Assembly (NCBI RefSeq): GCF_002994745.2
Contig: NC_037088.1
Coordinates: 56,748,397-56,812,396, forward strand
From: Rosa chinensis
Taxonomy: Eukaryota > Streptophyta > Magnoliopsida > Rosales > Rosaceae
Length of the DNA stretch: 64,000 bases
Direction: 5' to 3'
Below are positions 34,465 to 46,559 of the stretch, piece after piece. Within the stretch, counting starts at the first letter, position 1, and the number at the start of each line of letters is the position of its first letter. Made by a program: the position numbers and the translations under genes. The notes under the pieces were generated by a model that did no database searches, had not been told where the DNA came from, and was given only the letters and a program-made list of their open reading frames with translations.

Positions 34465-35104
34465 TACAAGATCTCATACATTGGAACTCATGGTTATGGA
34501 CCCGAATCCATTAGTATAGAACATTTTCTTTTCCAAGTGAAATCCCCTAGTATATGAAAGAGTGAAAAAGTGTTTTCGCTATATGCTCATATGTGTGTGT
34601 GTGTGTGCGCATGTGTGTGTGCATCTAGACCCGTTAGAGGACCTCTTTATTTTTAAAATTTGAGGATTTTTACTAGCATACTACCTAAGTCAATGATTTC
34701 AACCTTTGATATTTTAAATTCCTATGCAAAAATTGTGTCTACAAAAAATCAATCAAATATAAAATCATGAGGTTTTTTAATATAAGTCCAATTTCATTCA
34801 TTCATAATGGATGTAGTCCATAGGTAATTTTCTTATCAATTTAGGTCCATTGACTTTTGTCATTATACTTTCATGCCCATTTTTCCCTGAGTTAAATATA
34901 GAAACAAATTAATTGCTTTTAAGCATTAATTTTTTCATTTTTTTACAATTTGAATTTTGTACTCATGATGAATCTGCAAATAATTCAAAATATAGTTAGT
35001 ATTACAAAATTAGTAAATAAAGATGGGAAATCAACCTAACTGGAAGGTACAAAAAAAAGTTCATCAAAACATTCTAGCTAAAATATACGTATAACCTAAG
35101 TAAG

Positions 35105-35408
35105 AGATATAAATTTAAGGATTTCTTCTAGTGTAGGTATACTATAAGTAAGAGATACGTACCTAAGTAAAAGATATACGATTACGGATTAATGTTATTT
35201 GATTTCTATAATCGAGATATGTACCTAAGTAAAAGATACAAATTTACAGATTAGATTTCTTCTATTGTAGGTATACCATAAGTAAGAGATATGTACCTAA
35301 GTAAGAGATATGTTTACGAATTAATGTTCTTTGATTACTATAATTGAGATATGTACCTAAGTAAGAGATATAAATTTACGAATTAGTTTTCTTCTATTGT
35401 AGGTATAA
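35105..35408. repeat. tandem repeat, ~130-bp unit, 2.3 copies
   Basis: Units start at about 35105, 35235 and 35366. Each contains gatataaatttac, ttcttctattgtaggtata and acctaagtaagagatat. Shorter echoes of the same word (acctaagtaagagatat) recur twice within each unit, so the array has an internal sub-repeat. Confidence 0.85.
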
Positions 35409-35565
35409 ATATTAATTGAGATATATACATACGGTGAGAAAAACTACCTATATATGAGGTATACTGAAATGCTGAATTTTTGAGCTCTTAATACATCTAC
35501 CACAAAAATTGCGTAATGTTTACCTTAGAACAAGGTTACAATAGTGGTTTGTCAACCTACAATAC

Positions 35566-35621
<56 letters not shown>
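35566..35621. repeat. (ta)n(tg)n microsatellite
   Basis: About ten ta units followed by seventeen tg units. Confidence 0.95.
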
Positions 35622-35626
<5 letters not shown>

Positions 35627-36489
35627 TTTCTAGGTTAAAGGTAAGTAATATAAGAACAAATGTAAAAAGAAAAAATGAAGAAGAAGAAGATCAAAATGAA
35701 CAAGAGCTACCATCCATGGATGGAAGGGGAAAAAATCAAACACCAAAATGATCATAATTGTATAGGGGCCGACAAGAAAATACCTTGACCATAGAAAACT
35801 TAATGTTAAAGAAGGAGAACCACGTTCATTAAAAACATGACATTACATACAAGAGCCATAACAACCATAACCATAGAAGCTTGGTGTTGAAGAAGAAAAG
35901 CATTATCAAAAAATTGCTTTAGAAAGATTCCTAAATTATAGAAAACATCTATTAAATTAGAATGATTTTATGAATGATTTACATTAAATATGTTATTCAA
36001 TGTCATATCAATTCCATAATTTTATGCTAGATCAATAAGAATAATTTAAGAAAAATATACATCAAATATGATATTAAATTACTAATCAGATTGCTAATTT
36101 TAATCCTATTAATTCTTGCCTTTTATATGCAAAGACATTCAATAAGGGCATATGAGTCATGTAAAAAAGAAAAATTGATGAGAGGTGAGTCAGCAAGATA
36201 GAAAAAGGAAATAAATCTGAGGTGACAGCTGAGTCATTGGATTTGGACCGGAATTAACAAAAAAATTGATGTGGACTACGATCAATATAGGGTCTAGCTT
36301 TTGGACTTTAATCAAATTAACTCTTATAAGATTATATAGGATTATTATCAGTATCTCTGTATCAAAATTTGTCTAGTCTGGTTAAGCCATAGTCTAGATT
36401 TTATGCATGAACATTCTGCTAGCACCCTAAATGTGCATGCATGTTCTGATCCTCTTCTATATATAGTTATATAGAGCCCTGTGCTTACC

Positions 36490-37683
36490 CAGAACCGCTA
36501 TACTATATAGGAATGAAGCACCCTACAGCCACTTTCTCATCTGCCATGTCCAACATTCTTCCTGCTTTTGCATTTTTAATGGCCTGGATTTTCCGGTAAC
36601 TCTTAACTTTTTGGTCACACACTCACACATACTTGAGGTTGAATAATGAAAAACTACTTGATTTGAGGTGATGACTTTAACTTGTAGGCTGGAGGAGGTC
36701 AGCTTTAAGAGTCTGCATGGCCTAGCAAAGGTCTTAGGAACTTTAATCACAGTTGGTAGTCAAAGGCCCTTCTTTGAGTTTACCATGGACTAAAGAGCAA
36801 CATCCTCATCATCCTCATCAACAATCGCAGAGTCACTCAGACGACAAGAACCTTGTTAAGGGTGCTTTATTCATGTCAGCAGCTTGTCTCTCCTGGTCTG
36901 TTTTCATTGTTTGGCAAGTAAGAATTCCCTAGCTTGTGTTCTCATGATTTTACTCAAAGTGAAAGTCAACTTTCTGAAGTTGAATTTCGACATACGCAGA
37001 CATATACATTAAGGTCATACCCTTGTCAGCTCTCCCTCTCAACCTTGATATGTTTCTGGAGTACGGTGGAAGCAACAGTTGTAGCTCTTGTAATGGAATG
37101 GATAAACAGTGCAGCATGGTCTATACACTTGGATGTCAAACTCTTAACAGCTGTTTGCAGGGTATTTAGGATATGTTTTCTCTGACTATACTCGGTAAAA
37201 AAAAAAAAAAAAAAATCTAACACCAGAATAGGATTGAAAATTTATTTTTAATTTGATGCAGGGAATACTCTCAGGGGTTGCTTATTGTCTTATAGGGATT
37301 GTAGTGAAGGAAAGGGGACCTGTTTTCTATTCTGCTTTTCATCCCTTAGGCACTATAATCGTTGCAATTTTGGGCTCCTTTGTTTTAGCTGAGCAAATGT
37401 ACCTTTGGAGGTATGCAGATTCCTACTGCATTTAGGAATGAAATTTCAGAATCACTAGGGACTGACAGAAATAACTATTGATCCTTGCAGTCTTACTGGA
37501 GCCATCATCATCATTGTTGGCCTATTTATGGTTTTATGGGGAAAAACCAATGACCAACCTCCATCTCAATCACAATCACAAAGCGAAAATGGAGATGATC
37601 TACCAAAACTAGGAGAAATAAAGATTCAAATAATGTTGTTGCTGTTATATTTACAATCGATGAAAGTAGTGAGGCCTATATAA
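36490..37683 (+). pseudogene. WAT1-related pseudogene (exons 3-7)
   Basis: Recognisable exons: 36490-36595 (PTATFSSAMSNILPAFAFLMAWIFR after a one-base loss), 36688-36917, 37000-37161, 37262-37410 and 37491-37683. Family motifs include LEEVSFKSLHGLAK, SYPCQLSLSTLICFW, AAWSIHLDVKLLTAV, KERGPVFYSAFHPLG and GLFMVLWGK. Exons 1 and 2 are missing. Exon 4 lacks ~24 bases present in the sister copy at 50380 and runs into a stop (ATGGACTAA). The last exon reads through into a non-homologous tail. Non-functional. The copy at 50090-51030 is its closest relative in the window. Confidence 0.9.
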
Positions 37684-39851
37684 CAGCTTATAATTTGAGC
37701 TTTCATAGTTCTTTTAAGTGTTTATGCCATTGCAGCTTGGAATTTGTAACCGCCTCTATATTTTTCTACTAATGCAGTATTTGGAATGGTCATTTCTGCT
37801 TGGAATTTGAATTTCCAATATGGAATAAATTCCAGGCAAGCAAAAATTGCAGGCAAGGCTCTAATGTATGCATGCATATTAAGAAGAAATCAAACGAATG
37901 TCTCCACTTCTGGGTATTGAAATATAGGCTTAAAGAGTTAAAGTATAATACCAAAAGAGAAAAGGAGGGATATTGTTATTGCCAAAATTGGAATGTTTGA
38001 TATATATTTTTTTTTTGGAATGTTTGATATTTGAAAGGTCTTTACCTGCACTTTCAACAAGAAATACCACACATTTTCAAGCCAGATTCACCAAAATTAC
38101 GGAACATTAATGGTTCTTGACTATCCATATTTGCGTCAAGTTCTTACTGATTTGATTATCCAGTCTGATTCAATGAATTTTCAGGGCGCAAAGCAGAGAT
38201 TCATAAAACCAATATTCTGTAATAGAGTCTAAAATGTCCAAAATGCAAAATAATTTTTTTATTTTCTATAAAAGCTGCACAATATTCAGAAGCTAAATAC
38301 AGATGTTTGAAATCATGTTCTTATTGGTTGGTCCCTCCAAATTCACCTAAGAACTCTGGAAATTGGTTAATCATTTTGTTATAGTTAAGCAATCCAAATT
38401 TCTTCAGGCACAATTACATGAAAAATGCTGAAGGGGCTAGGACAATGGTGGTCTAATTTTTCAACAAATAGTTAATACTTTAAGCTAGCTGATGAGTACT
38501 TAAAACAGGACAATGATGATCCTTGCACTTAAAAAAAAAAAAAAAAGGAGAAGACTAAGAGCTGATATTCGTGAAGTGGCTAGAATCTCTTAGCACTTTG
38601 ATATCTGTTAATCGATGTGTTTCCGGTGCATTCAATGCACACACCGACTTCAATTCAAGTTAATTTTTCTGGCCATTGATGTTGTTACTGTTTACTCAGA
38701 TGTAGTCATTTGTATAATTTTGAAGGAGGCCAGAAGTATACAATGTAATTGAAATTTTCATATGGAACTAAAGAACAGAGGAAAAGATTGGAATAATCTC
38801 TTTGTCTATTTGTATTTCTTTTACAGTACAAAGCTTGGATTTATACAAGGATTGTAGGCTATCTAAGGTAAGAACTAATTGTGTGATTTACAGAATATAT
38901 TGGTATGAAAGTAGATACATGAAATGGTTAACAATCAGAAAATCAATATACTTTGATTTAGGATCTGTCATTGATTCTCAAAGTAATTGAGATTGAAGTA
39001 CTGATCAATGCAATGACCTGCAAGCTGGACTATCAAGCTGGACTATATCTTTCTTGGTTATCAGGAACAAGTTCCATGCAAGCCAAACATTAGATAAAAA
39101 GTTGTTGCGTACTTGTACAAATTTGATTGATCTCTGGCTCTGTGGTAAGTGTGTGTGTTTCAAGAACAAACTATATTAGAATAAGTAGTCCCTTATTCGA
39201 TTCCTATCTATTAGAATTTCGCATTAATTCGTTATTGAAAATATGTGAATGGTTTATATTTGAAAGGTCTTGCTTGCACTCTTGAAAACTAACACATGCA
39301 CCGCTAGTTGTCATCAATTTTTCAGGCTATAGTCCACTTTATGGCTTGATTATCGAGCTAGCAAGTAGCAATATTACCCAGAAAAAAGAAAAAAAAAAAA
39401 AAAAAAAAAAAAACACTAATTCTACTCACAGACATGCCAAATATATGGATAAGCACAGTTATATGCAGCAATAATCACATTGCTCATCTAGTCAGATTCC
39501 ACAACTTTTAGAGTAATATTATGAGGTTGAATTAGAATAAACCCAACTAATGAATCCCCAACTCGTTGCCACTATTTGGGTAGTCAGTGCTGACTATTTC
39601 TGGCTAACCACAGGTTCACAAATTTGTGTTTTTAACATAAAAATTGGCAACTTCGTTACTTTTAATGTCATGCTGGAATGTTTTAGTGCCTTTCTTTTAT
39701 GAACTTTCCCAATTTACTGTACTGAGTATTTGAATCTGAAGAAAACTTGTTTAGATCAGATATGTGAAAACCAAGTTGCTGGGACAGTATATAATCAATT
39801 GCATTGCTTATATTCATGGTTGAGAGAGGAAAGAGTTAAACATTATAGCAA
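37684..39851. other. intergenic, duplicated 3' flank of WAT1 copies
   Basis: No gene. 37780-38560 is similar to 51180-52010 (for example tctgcttggaatttgaattt, gtctttacctgcactttcaa, agttaagcaatccaaatttctt). A third, shorter match is near 39240-39330. A-runs at 38532-38546 and 39392-39412. Confidence 0.65.
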
Positions 39852-40212
39852 TGTCTATGGACACCTTGATTAGTCTGATCCGACGGGCAAAGCTAGTGTT
39901 AGCTGTGGTGCATATGCAGGGTTGTCCATAATTAGTGCTTTTGCTCTAAACCAAGGGATGATCCTCCACACATTTGCAATCTGCCGTATGGCATTGCCAC
40001 TGCTATCATTGTTCCTTTTGCTCTAATTTTTGACAGGTGTCTCTTGCTCTCTCTAAATTAGTGATCTCTATACTTTGTCTGTAATCTGATTTCCTAATTC
40101 CAACTATATGAAACACCTGCTTACTTGAGACTGATCATGAGCAGTAAATCAAGGCCAAGGATGACATTCTCCGTCATTTCCAGGGCAATGCTGTTTAGCC
40201 TTTCGAGTAAGA
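39852..40212 (+). pseudogene. WAT1 fragment (exons 1-2)
   Basis: Exon 1 relic (atggacaccttgattagtct; AKLVLAVVHMQ-like; ISAFALNQGM) with frame damage, ending ..gacag|gtgtct near 40036. Exon 2 relic at about 40146-40208 (SRPRMTFSVISRAMLFSLS-like) ends before gtaagag. As in the gene at 11906, exons 1 and 2 are separated by an intron. Nothing of exons 3-7 follows within 500 bases. It could be the missing 5' part of a copy whose 3' part moved or was lost. Confidence 0.8.
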
Positions 40213-40774
40213 GTGCTTTCTTAATCATAACCAACACTTGTTTAAGCTATAAATCTGAATGCATGCATGCATCACCTAAATTAGTTCAGTGACTTCAATC
40301 CATTACAAATTGTACTCGTTCTGGAACTTTTTAAGTACAAGAGCATAATAGGGGATGGAAGTGAAAAATTGCCCAAATTAGGTACCAACACCTGAGTTTA
40401 GTTGAACAAAAGGCTTCTTAAAGAAAGTATAAAGGAATTAGGTAGAACATTACATTGTTTTGTTTCTGATTTTTCTTCATCATGCAAACTAATGATTATA
40501 GAAAAATAGTGATTGCATAACTTGCTTGCAAAAGAGCATTTCAATTTTTAGTCACTAATCACATATAGATATATAAATGGTTTTTTCGAGTTTGCCATAT
40601 TGAGCAATCAAGTCAATTGTGATGCACTTGGTCTTGCTCAGCGGAGCTTGACCTCAGTACTTGAGCTAGCTCCTGATTCAGAACTATTGCTTAAAAAGGG
40701 TCATCATTAGCTTGATATACTTGTTTTAACTTATCATCTTTGTAGTGGCAGTTCTTTCCAAACCAAAAGTGTCT
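40213..40774. other. intergenic
   Basis: No gene or repeat recognised; it lies between the WAT1 exon 1-2 relic and a MITE. Confidence 0.5.
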
Positions 40775-40782
40775 GGTAGGTT

Positions 40783-41182
40783 CAAGGTTCTAAAAAACGC
40801 TAGGCGCTAGTCGGGCGGTGACCCAGGGACTAGCGCCTAGGGGCCTAGGTGGGAGTCTAGGCGGGGACTAGGCGGTTTTTTTATTTATAATTTTTAAATT
40901 ATTTTAATGACATATAATAATATAAATGACAATATTTAAAGTCTAAAAATTAATTATAAATATAAAAATAGTCAAAATATAGAATAAATTAGGGTTTATG
41001 ACCTCCTAGGCTCCGCCTAGAACCGCCTAGCCCGCCTAGTCCCCGCCTAGCACCACCGCCTAGCCCGCCTAGTCTGCCTAGTCCCCACCTAGAAGCCCAT
41101 GCCAGCGCCTAAGGGAAACGCCTAGGCCAAAATCGGAGTGGTTCCTTGCCGCCTAGCGCCTAGGCCGATTTTTAGAACATTG
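40783..41182. mobile_element. hAT-type MITE with cctag-rich ends
   Basis: 400 bp flanked by a perfect 8-bp duplication ggtaggtt (40775-40782; 41183-41190). Ends are inverted (caaggttctaaaaa / tttttagaacattg). Subterminal regions are packed with gcctag/ctaggc words, a pattern typical of transposase-binding arrays in hAT elements. Non-coding. Confidence 0.88.
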
Positions 41183-41472
41183 GGTAGGTTAGTGAATGAA
41201 TCAAAGTTTGGAATTCTGATAATGTCATCTCATGATAATGGTGCATTGCAAGTTAAGGTCAGCAATGAAATTTAGTATTTAAGCTACCTGAATATCTGAA
41301 TAATGTAAAATTAATATATTAAACTTCATTTAAAATCACTGCATAGCAACTTAGAATCTTTGAAGAAGACAAGATGGTCCAACTAGGTAGTCAAAACTAA
41401 TGAAAAACTAAATCAATCAAATTAAAGATGATAACGCAGAATCTGCCTTGTCTTGATAGACAAACTCCAAAC

Positions 41473-42505
41473 TTAAACTTCACGATCGTCTATTGCTGGG
41501 GTTCCAGTTGGTTCTTCCACATTGGCATTCTTTGAATCGGAGGGAGGCTGATCTCTTGCTTTTCCCCAAAGAACAAGATAGAGGCCTCCCACAATGGTTA
41601 CAGCTCCGATGAGACTACAAACATAAGTAGCTGTTAACCAACGCCACAGTAAAAGTGTAATGAAAACATATACGTAAATAAGTAGTTAAGGGAAAACATT
41701 ACTGCTGTAAAATACAGTAATGAAAACATATACATTGGAGCGGGAAAACATCCATACCTCCCAGTATACAATTGTTCATGCAGAAAAAATGAGCCCAAAA
41801 TCGCCACAAGTAGAGTGGCCAAGGGGTTAAAGGCCGAGTAGAAAACTGGTCCCTTCTTCTTCACAACCAGTCCCATGACATAATATGCAGCCCCCGATAC
41901 AAGAGCCTGCAAATTATGTCAAACTCAAGTAAAATCTTATAAAATGTAGCATAAGTAAAAGACCATTACAAATTTTCCTCACCCCATAAACAGCTGCGAG
42001 CAACTTCAAGTCCAAGTGTATGGACCATGCTTCCAAATTCCCCCTTTCAACCACAACAGCCACCACTGCTCCTTCCACCATACCCCAGAAGCAAATCAAA
42101 GCCGTGAGAGAGAGCTTGCAGGGGTAGGTCTTGAGTACATTGGCCTGCATGTGTGTCAATCAGATGCGAGTATCAATAACTGATAATATATATCGAATAT
42201 AAATTTAGATTAGTTAAGAGTTGCATACACTTACTTGCAGGATTATGAAACAGGACCAGCAGAAGCAGGCTAGTGTTAGGAAGAGAGCACCCTTGACTTT
42301 GGGCGCTGAAGAATGATTTTTGTCGTGGTCCCTTGCCCATGACAAGTTGAGGGAAGGCCCCTTGACCATGGTAAGGAGAATTGCTCCTACCACAGTAACC
42401 AAGGTTCCTACAACCTTGGTCAATCCTCTCGGGTGTCTGCAGTCCACATTCTCCAGCCTGCATTAGGAAAACAATTCGAGAGTAAGAGTCTGAGTGAGAT
42501 TGAGT

Positions 42506-42551
<46 letters not shown>

Positions 42552-43000
42552 ATACCTGAAAACCCAGGCCATGAAAAACGCAAACACCGGAAGCATGTTG
42601 CACATGGCCGATGTGAATGTGGCATTGGAGTTCTTCATTCCCACATAGTATAAGTTTTGGTCCATTACAGGGCTGCCAAGTATCAAAAACAGAGGATTAG
42701 AAGCATGCTCACTGAAACAAAAGAAAAAATTGTTGCAATGAAGAAAAAAAATACTCACTCAAACATGCTTAGCAGCATGATCTTTGCCATGACCTTGATG
42801 GTCATTGTAGGCCTAGAATGTCTCTCTATATACCATGCCAATGGAATTGCCAAGGCAGTTGCAATGGCCATCCTATACACCACAAAGGTGTAGTGGCTCA
42901 TGCCCTGCTTTAGTGCAAGGAATGAGATGATGGAAAGGCCTGCATACAAGGCTTGAACAAAACACACTGCAATGACAAGAATTGCAGTCATGTTCCTCAT
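41473..43000 (-). CDS. WAT1-related EamA transporter, intact (6 exons)
   Basis: Spliced gene of 344 residues. Exons (- strand order): 43000-42759, 42672-42556, 42457-42235, 42144-41983, 41906-41758, 41614-41473; all introns GT-AG, phases consistent. Same WAT1/UMAMIT family as the gene at 11906: about ten membrane helices and two EamA domains. Motifs: LALKQGMSHYTFVVYRMAIA, MDQNLYYVGMKNSNATFTSA, MCNMLPVFAFFMAWVFR, AWSIHLDLKLLAAVYG, KKKGPVFYSAFNPLATL and GGLYLVLWGKARD. The first two exons of the + strand gene are fused here. A (gt)n run of ~20 units lies in the intron at 42458-42555. A TATA-like atatatag at ~43101-43107 lies ~100 bases upstream. Likely functional; substrate unknown. Confidence 0.93.
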
Positions 43001-44449
43001 TTTTAGCTAGGAAGGATGTTGTAAGAAACTAATGAGCAACAGTGGGGTTGTAAGAAACTAGTGAGCAAGAGTAATTGGACTGTGTGTGTATGTTGGTACT
43101 TGACTATATATGTGTGTGCGCGCGCGCGCTAGAGAAGGTAAAGTGAAATGTTAAGTTGGGTAAAAGCCATAGCTAAAAGCTACTGCTGAGTAAATTAAGA
43201 CATTAAGTAATTAGCAGCCAGCTGTATTCACTTACATGCATATATTTAACCAACCTACCTTGAAGGGTAAAATGTATCGAATTAAAGTAGCTAGAAACGT
43301 TGTTTGGTTCCACATTATGAGTTCGGATTATTCCACATGCAAAATTATCTCTTGATTTAACTGTTTTAGTTATCCCTGTAGAGTGAAATGCTAATTAAAA
43401 AGCTCACTTGCCTGATTAGTCGTTTCTCTTTTGGTTTCGGATTATCGTTGTTGTTGTTGTTCTATAGTGAAAAATTTAATAAACAGCTAAGATACACTGA
43501 ATTGTGGGAATAAAAAGAAAAGCGGCAGAGAAACTTTTCACGCTAATACGTGCGTACGACGGTACAACAGTCAAGGCAGACTAGTTTTCAACTGATTGAA
43601 CCATAAATTACGAGATGGAGAAGGAAACTTACTTATTATACAGAAGGTTCCCACAGAACTCATTTAGGTAAGTAAGTGATACACATGTTATATATTAATG
43701 ATGGAAACTCCAGTACGTGTAAAATTCTGAACTGAATGGCAGCTAGGTTTTTGATCACTTTTTGGGGAAAGATGGATGGATCAATGATCCATATGTTTGG
43801 ATTTCTCTTATTCGGGGACGAAGGCACGAATTATCGTAAGCACTCAAAGAGTAAGCAGCCTTAAATTGTACCCTTAAATCAAGCAGCCTCAGTTGTACCG
43901 TTAAATAAACCAAAGTAGTGCTGGCTCGTAAGCTATTAACACTTCAAATAGTACATGCATGGAGCTGGCAAGTGCCAAATGATTATAAGAACCGATACTG
44001 ATGATCGAACTAAATAACTGACCACTAATCGAAAGCTACACATAATTCTGGAAATAAAAAGAAAAGCTGCAGAGGAATGTTTCATGCTGCTAGGTACTAC
44101 GAGCTCTTTACGATCAGTCAAAGGAAAATAGTTTCAACTGATTGAGCCATTATTTACGAGATGGAGAAGGAAACTTACTAGTATGAACGGAAGGAGCACA
44201 CAATATCGAGCCTCGATCGATCAGGTCAGTACGTGAATAACGTGATCACATTTTAATGATGGAGACTTAAATGAAAAATCTGAACTAGCTAGTGCAATAA
44301 TTGGCAGCTAGGTTTTGATTACATTTTGGGAAGGATGGATACTCGTTAATCGGCTGTTAGATAAGTGATGAACCTAATTTGATTACCAGCTAGTCACAGA
44401 ATGTTTTGAAAAAGTATGTATGTACATATACATGTACACTACCATATTA
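43001..44449. other. upstream region of WAT1 gene with internal duplication
   Basis: No gene. Two related ~300-base stretches, 43490-43800 and 44020-44360, share aataaaaagaaaag, ttcaactgattga, acgagatggagaaggaaact and gcagctaggtttttgat. A (gt)n(gc)n run lies at ~43110-43130. Confidence 0.65.
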
Positions 44450-44453
44450 GAGC

Positions 44454-44540
44454 ATCTCCAACAGCTCTATAAAATTCTTATTATATAGATTTAAGAGTTA
44501 CAATCTCTACAATTTTTATTTCACAATTTCAACAACTTCT
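44454..44540. mobile_element. PIF/Harbinger-type MITE fragment
   Basis: Starts ttagagcatctccaacagct, the end sequence of the family seen at 32620, but has no matching right end. It abuts a copia fragment, so it is truncated. Confidence 0.65.
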
Positions 44541-44545
44541 ATGTC

Positions 44546-44905
44546 ATATTCTCTATGATGGGTCCTTACAGACGAATGGGCAACTACGTTGGATTTGAAA
44601 CTCCAACAATCGTCCGCCACTTAATGCCCTTGCAAGGCGATCTTATTACCGCTAAATTTGTGGGTTGTCACTTTGATGAGACAGTCTTCCCGTCGTTAGG
44701 GGGGGAGATAAAAACATGGATGTTCAGCAGGAACGACATGAATTGTCGTGGCTTGTCCCCACTATGTCTCATCTCGATCCCTGTTAAAGTGACGAGATCA
44801 CACAAATATATTGCAAACAAGCATGCAAGGAAGGAAGTCCCTACGAAAGGACGTAGCGCCACCCTACACGGAGGTAGGCATGGCGCCAACGCCAAGCCTT
44901 GACAC
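44546..44905 (+). pseudogene. copia integrase/linker fragment
   Basis: A frame of ~115 codons matching part of copia 1 pol downstream of the integrase core (GPYRRMGNYVGFETPTIVRHL; FVGCHFDETVFPSLGGE; SRNDMNCRG in shifted frame; KVTRSHKY). No LTR, RT or other element part is adjacent. It is an isolated relic of a related copia element. Confidence 0.88.
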
Positions 44906-45682
44906 ATGTGTTTTGATTAAAAAAATGAAAACATAGACTCAACTTTAACTATATTGATGTTAATCATAGCGTTTGGCCAATATCCTCTGATTAATTTCTC
45001 AAACCCACATTCATACTTCCATATCGCTCCCAATACCTAAAACATAAAATGAAATGACCATTAACAATCCCAGCCACTAGCATCAATTCCACCAAATCCG
45101 CTAATTCCTGAGACTGACTCAGGCCCAGAAATCCAAGAGGCCCATATTTTTTTTTATAGTTTTTTTATTATGTAGTGTCGTATGTGTCTGTGATCTAAAG
45201 AAGGCTGTTGTGTGTCAATGTGTGTGAACATATTAATTGAGTGCAGTCATTTCCCTAATTAAAGGGAAAGAAACATAGCTTCTTGTCAACCTTTTTAGCT
45301 TTAGTTTTATTTTGTTTAGTTCATCTTTAGTTTATTTTTTGTAGTTTTAATTTGGAATATTTATAGCTTAATCTTTTAAATATTGTTTTAAAACATCTTC
45401 AAATTTATTATTACTTATAATCTAAATACTTTTGGATATTACATGTTGTTTTGTTGTTTTATTATTAGATTTTAAGTTTATAGCTTTTGTTCCGATTTTT
45501 TTTTTTTAATGCACACTACGATTTAAGGGCCCAACTCCTAGAGTTCACCTCAGGTCTGAAAATCTCAGGTCCGGGCCTGCCAAATCAATAGCAATAATTG
45601 ATCAAACAATCCTCAATTTCTTTATTTCATTGTAAACAAAACATTGACTGATTGATAAAAAGGAGAGAAATTCTAGAAACTC
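44906..45682. other. intergenic
   Basis: No gene or repeat recognised; AT-rich from 45270 on. Confidence 0.5.
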
Positions 45683-45685
45683 TAA

Positions 45686-46112
45686 GGTGGCGTTCGGTAA
45701 CGTTTTCAAGTCATCTTTTTCATTTTATAAAATGAAAATGGCTTGAAAATGCGTTCGTTGGTCTGTTTTCAAAAATGCAGAAAATAATTTTTGAAAATAA
45801 TTTTTTATTTTACTCGTAAAACATGAAACCGACAAATAGACGTTTTCACCTTTTCATTTTCATATTTTAGAAAACACGGAGATATATTTTCCAAAACAAA
45901 GAAAAAAAAGAATGTGCTCTCTTCTTCCTTATTCTCACGTCTCAGGTCTCTCTCTCATCTCTCGTCGCAATCTTCTCTCGTTTTTGAAAATTATTTTCGG
46001 AATAAGCTACCGGACACATTTTCGGATCTCAAAATCCAATCTTGTTTTCTCTTTTTTATTTTCAAAATCGGTTTTTGAAAAATCATTTTTAAAAACGTTA
46101 CCGGACAAGCCC
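45686..46112. mobile_element. PIF/Harbinger-like MITE
   Basis: 427 bp between TAA duplications (45683-45685; 46113-46115). Inverted ends ggtggcgttcggtaacgttt and aaacgttaccggacaagccc. Interior is a run of ttttgaaaat words. The 3-bp duplication suggests PIF/Harbinger, but a hAT-like family with similar ends cannot be excluded. Confidence 0.7.
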
Positions 46113-46559
46113 TAAGCTTCCAGTGTTGGGATTTCACGTTTTAGCTAACCAAACAAAATGCTTTTAGACCAAAAGTTCAGATACTCAAAAGCATAGTTTT
46201 GAGAGTGTGCTTTATTGGAGCTTGTTCTCCAGTTTTTCTTTACTTTCTTTGTCTTCCTGGCTTTTTCCCTCTGTTCCCGTTTTCTGTTTGTTTCTAAGTA
46301 TGTTTGTTCTCTTTGTAATGTTCCTTTGCCCAAAAAAAAAAAAAAACATCATACCCAAGGTTTTAAATATCGATATCTTCATATCTATCGGTACTTTGAA
46401 AAAGGGAGATATCGGAAATATCGGGGATACAGGGTACGAAAATATCGTTTTTGAAAAAAGTCAATTTATTAGAAATTTAGAACTAACTATAAATACATAT
46501 GAATGTCAACTTCATCTACATCCAAAAAGAGACTCTAGAGGCTGTTGAAAAGCCGCTCG

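Larger units (their letters stand above)
33716..36489. other. repeat-rich intergenic region
   Basis: No gene. Holds two (ta)n microsatellites, two related copies of a ~100-300-base AT-rich repeat (34054-34410 and 34626-34770, sharing gaggatttttacta and tcaatgatttcaac), a 130-base tandem repeat, and a (ta)n(tg)n run. The exons 1-2 of the pseudogene at 36490 are not found here. Confidence 0.6.

Noticed and set aside
42173..42625. 150-codon frame rich in histidine-threonine repeats
   Set aside because: Reading of the (gt)n microsatellite and intron in the wrong frame of the intact WAT1 gene.
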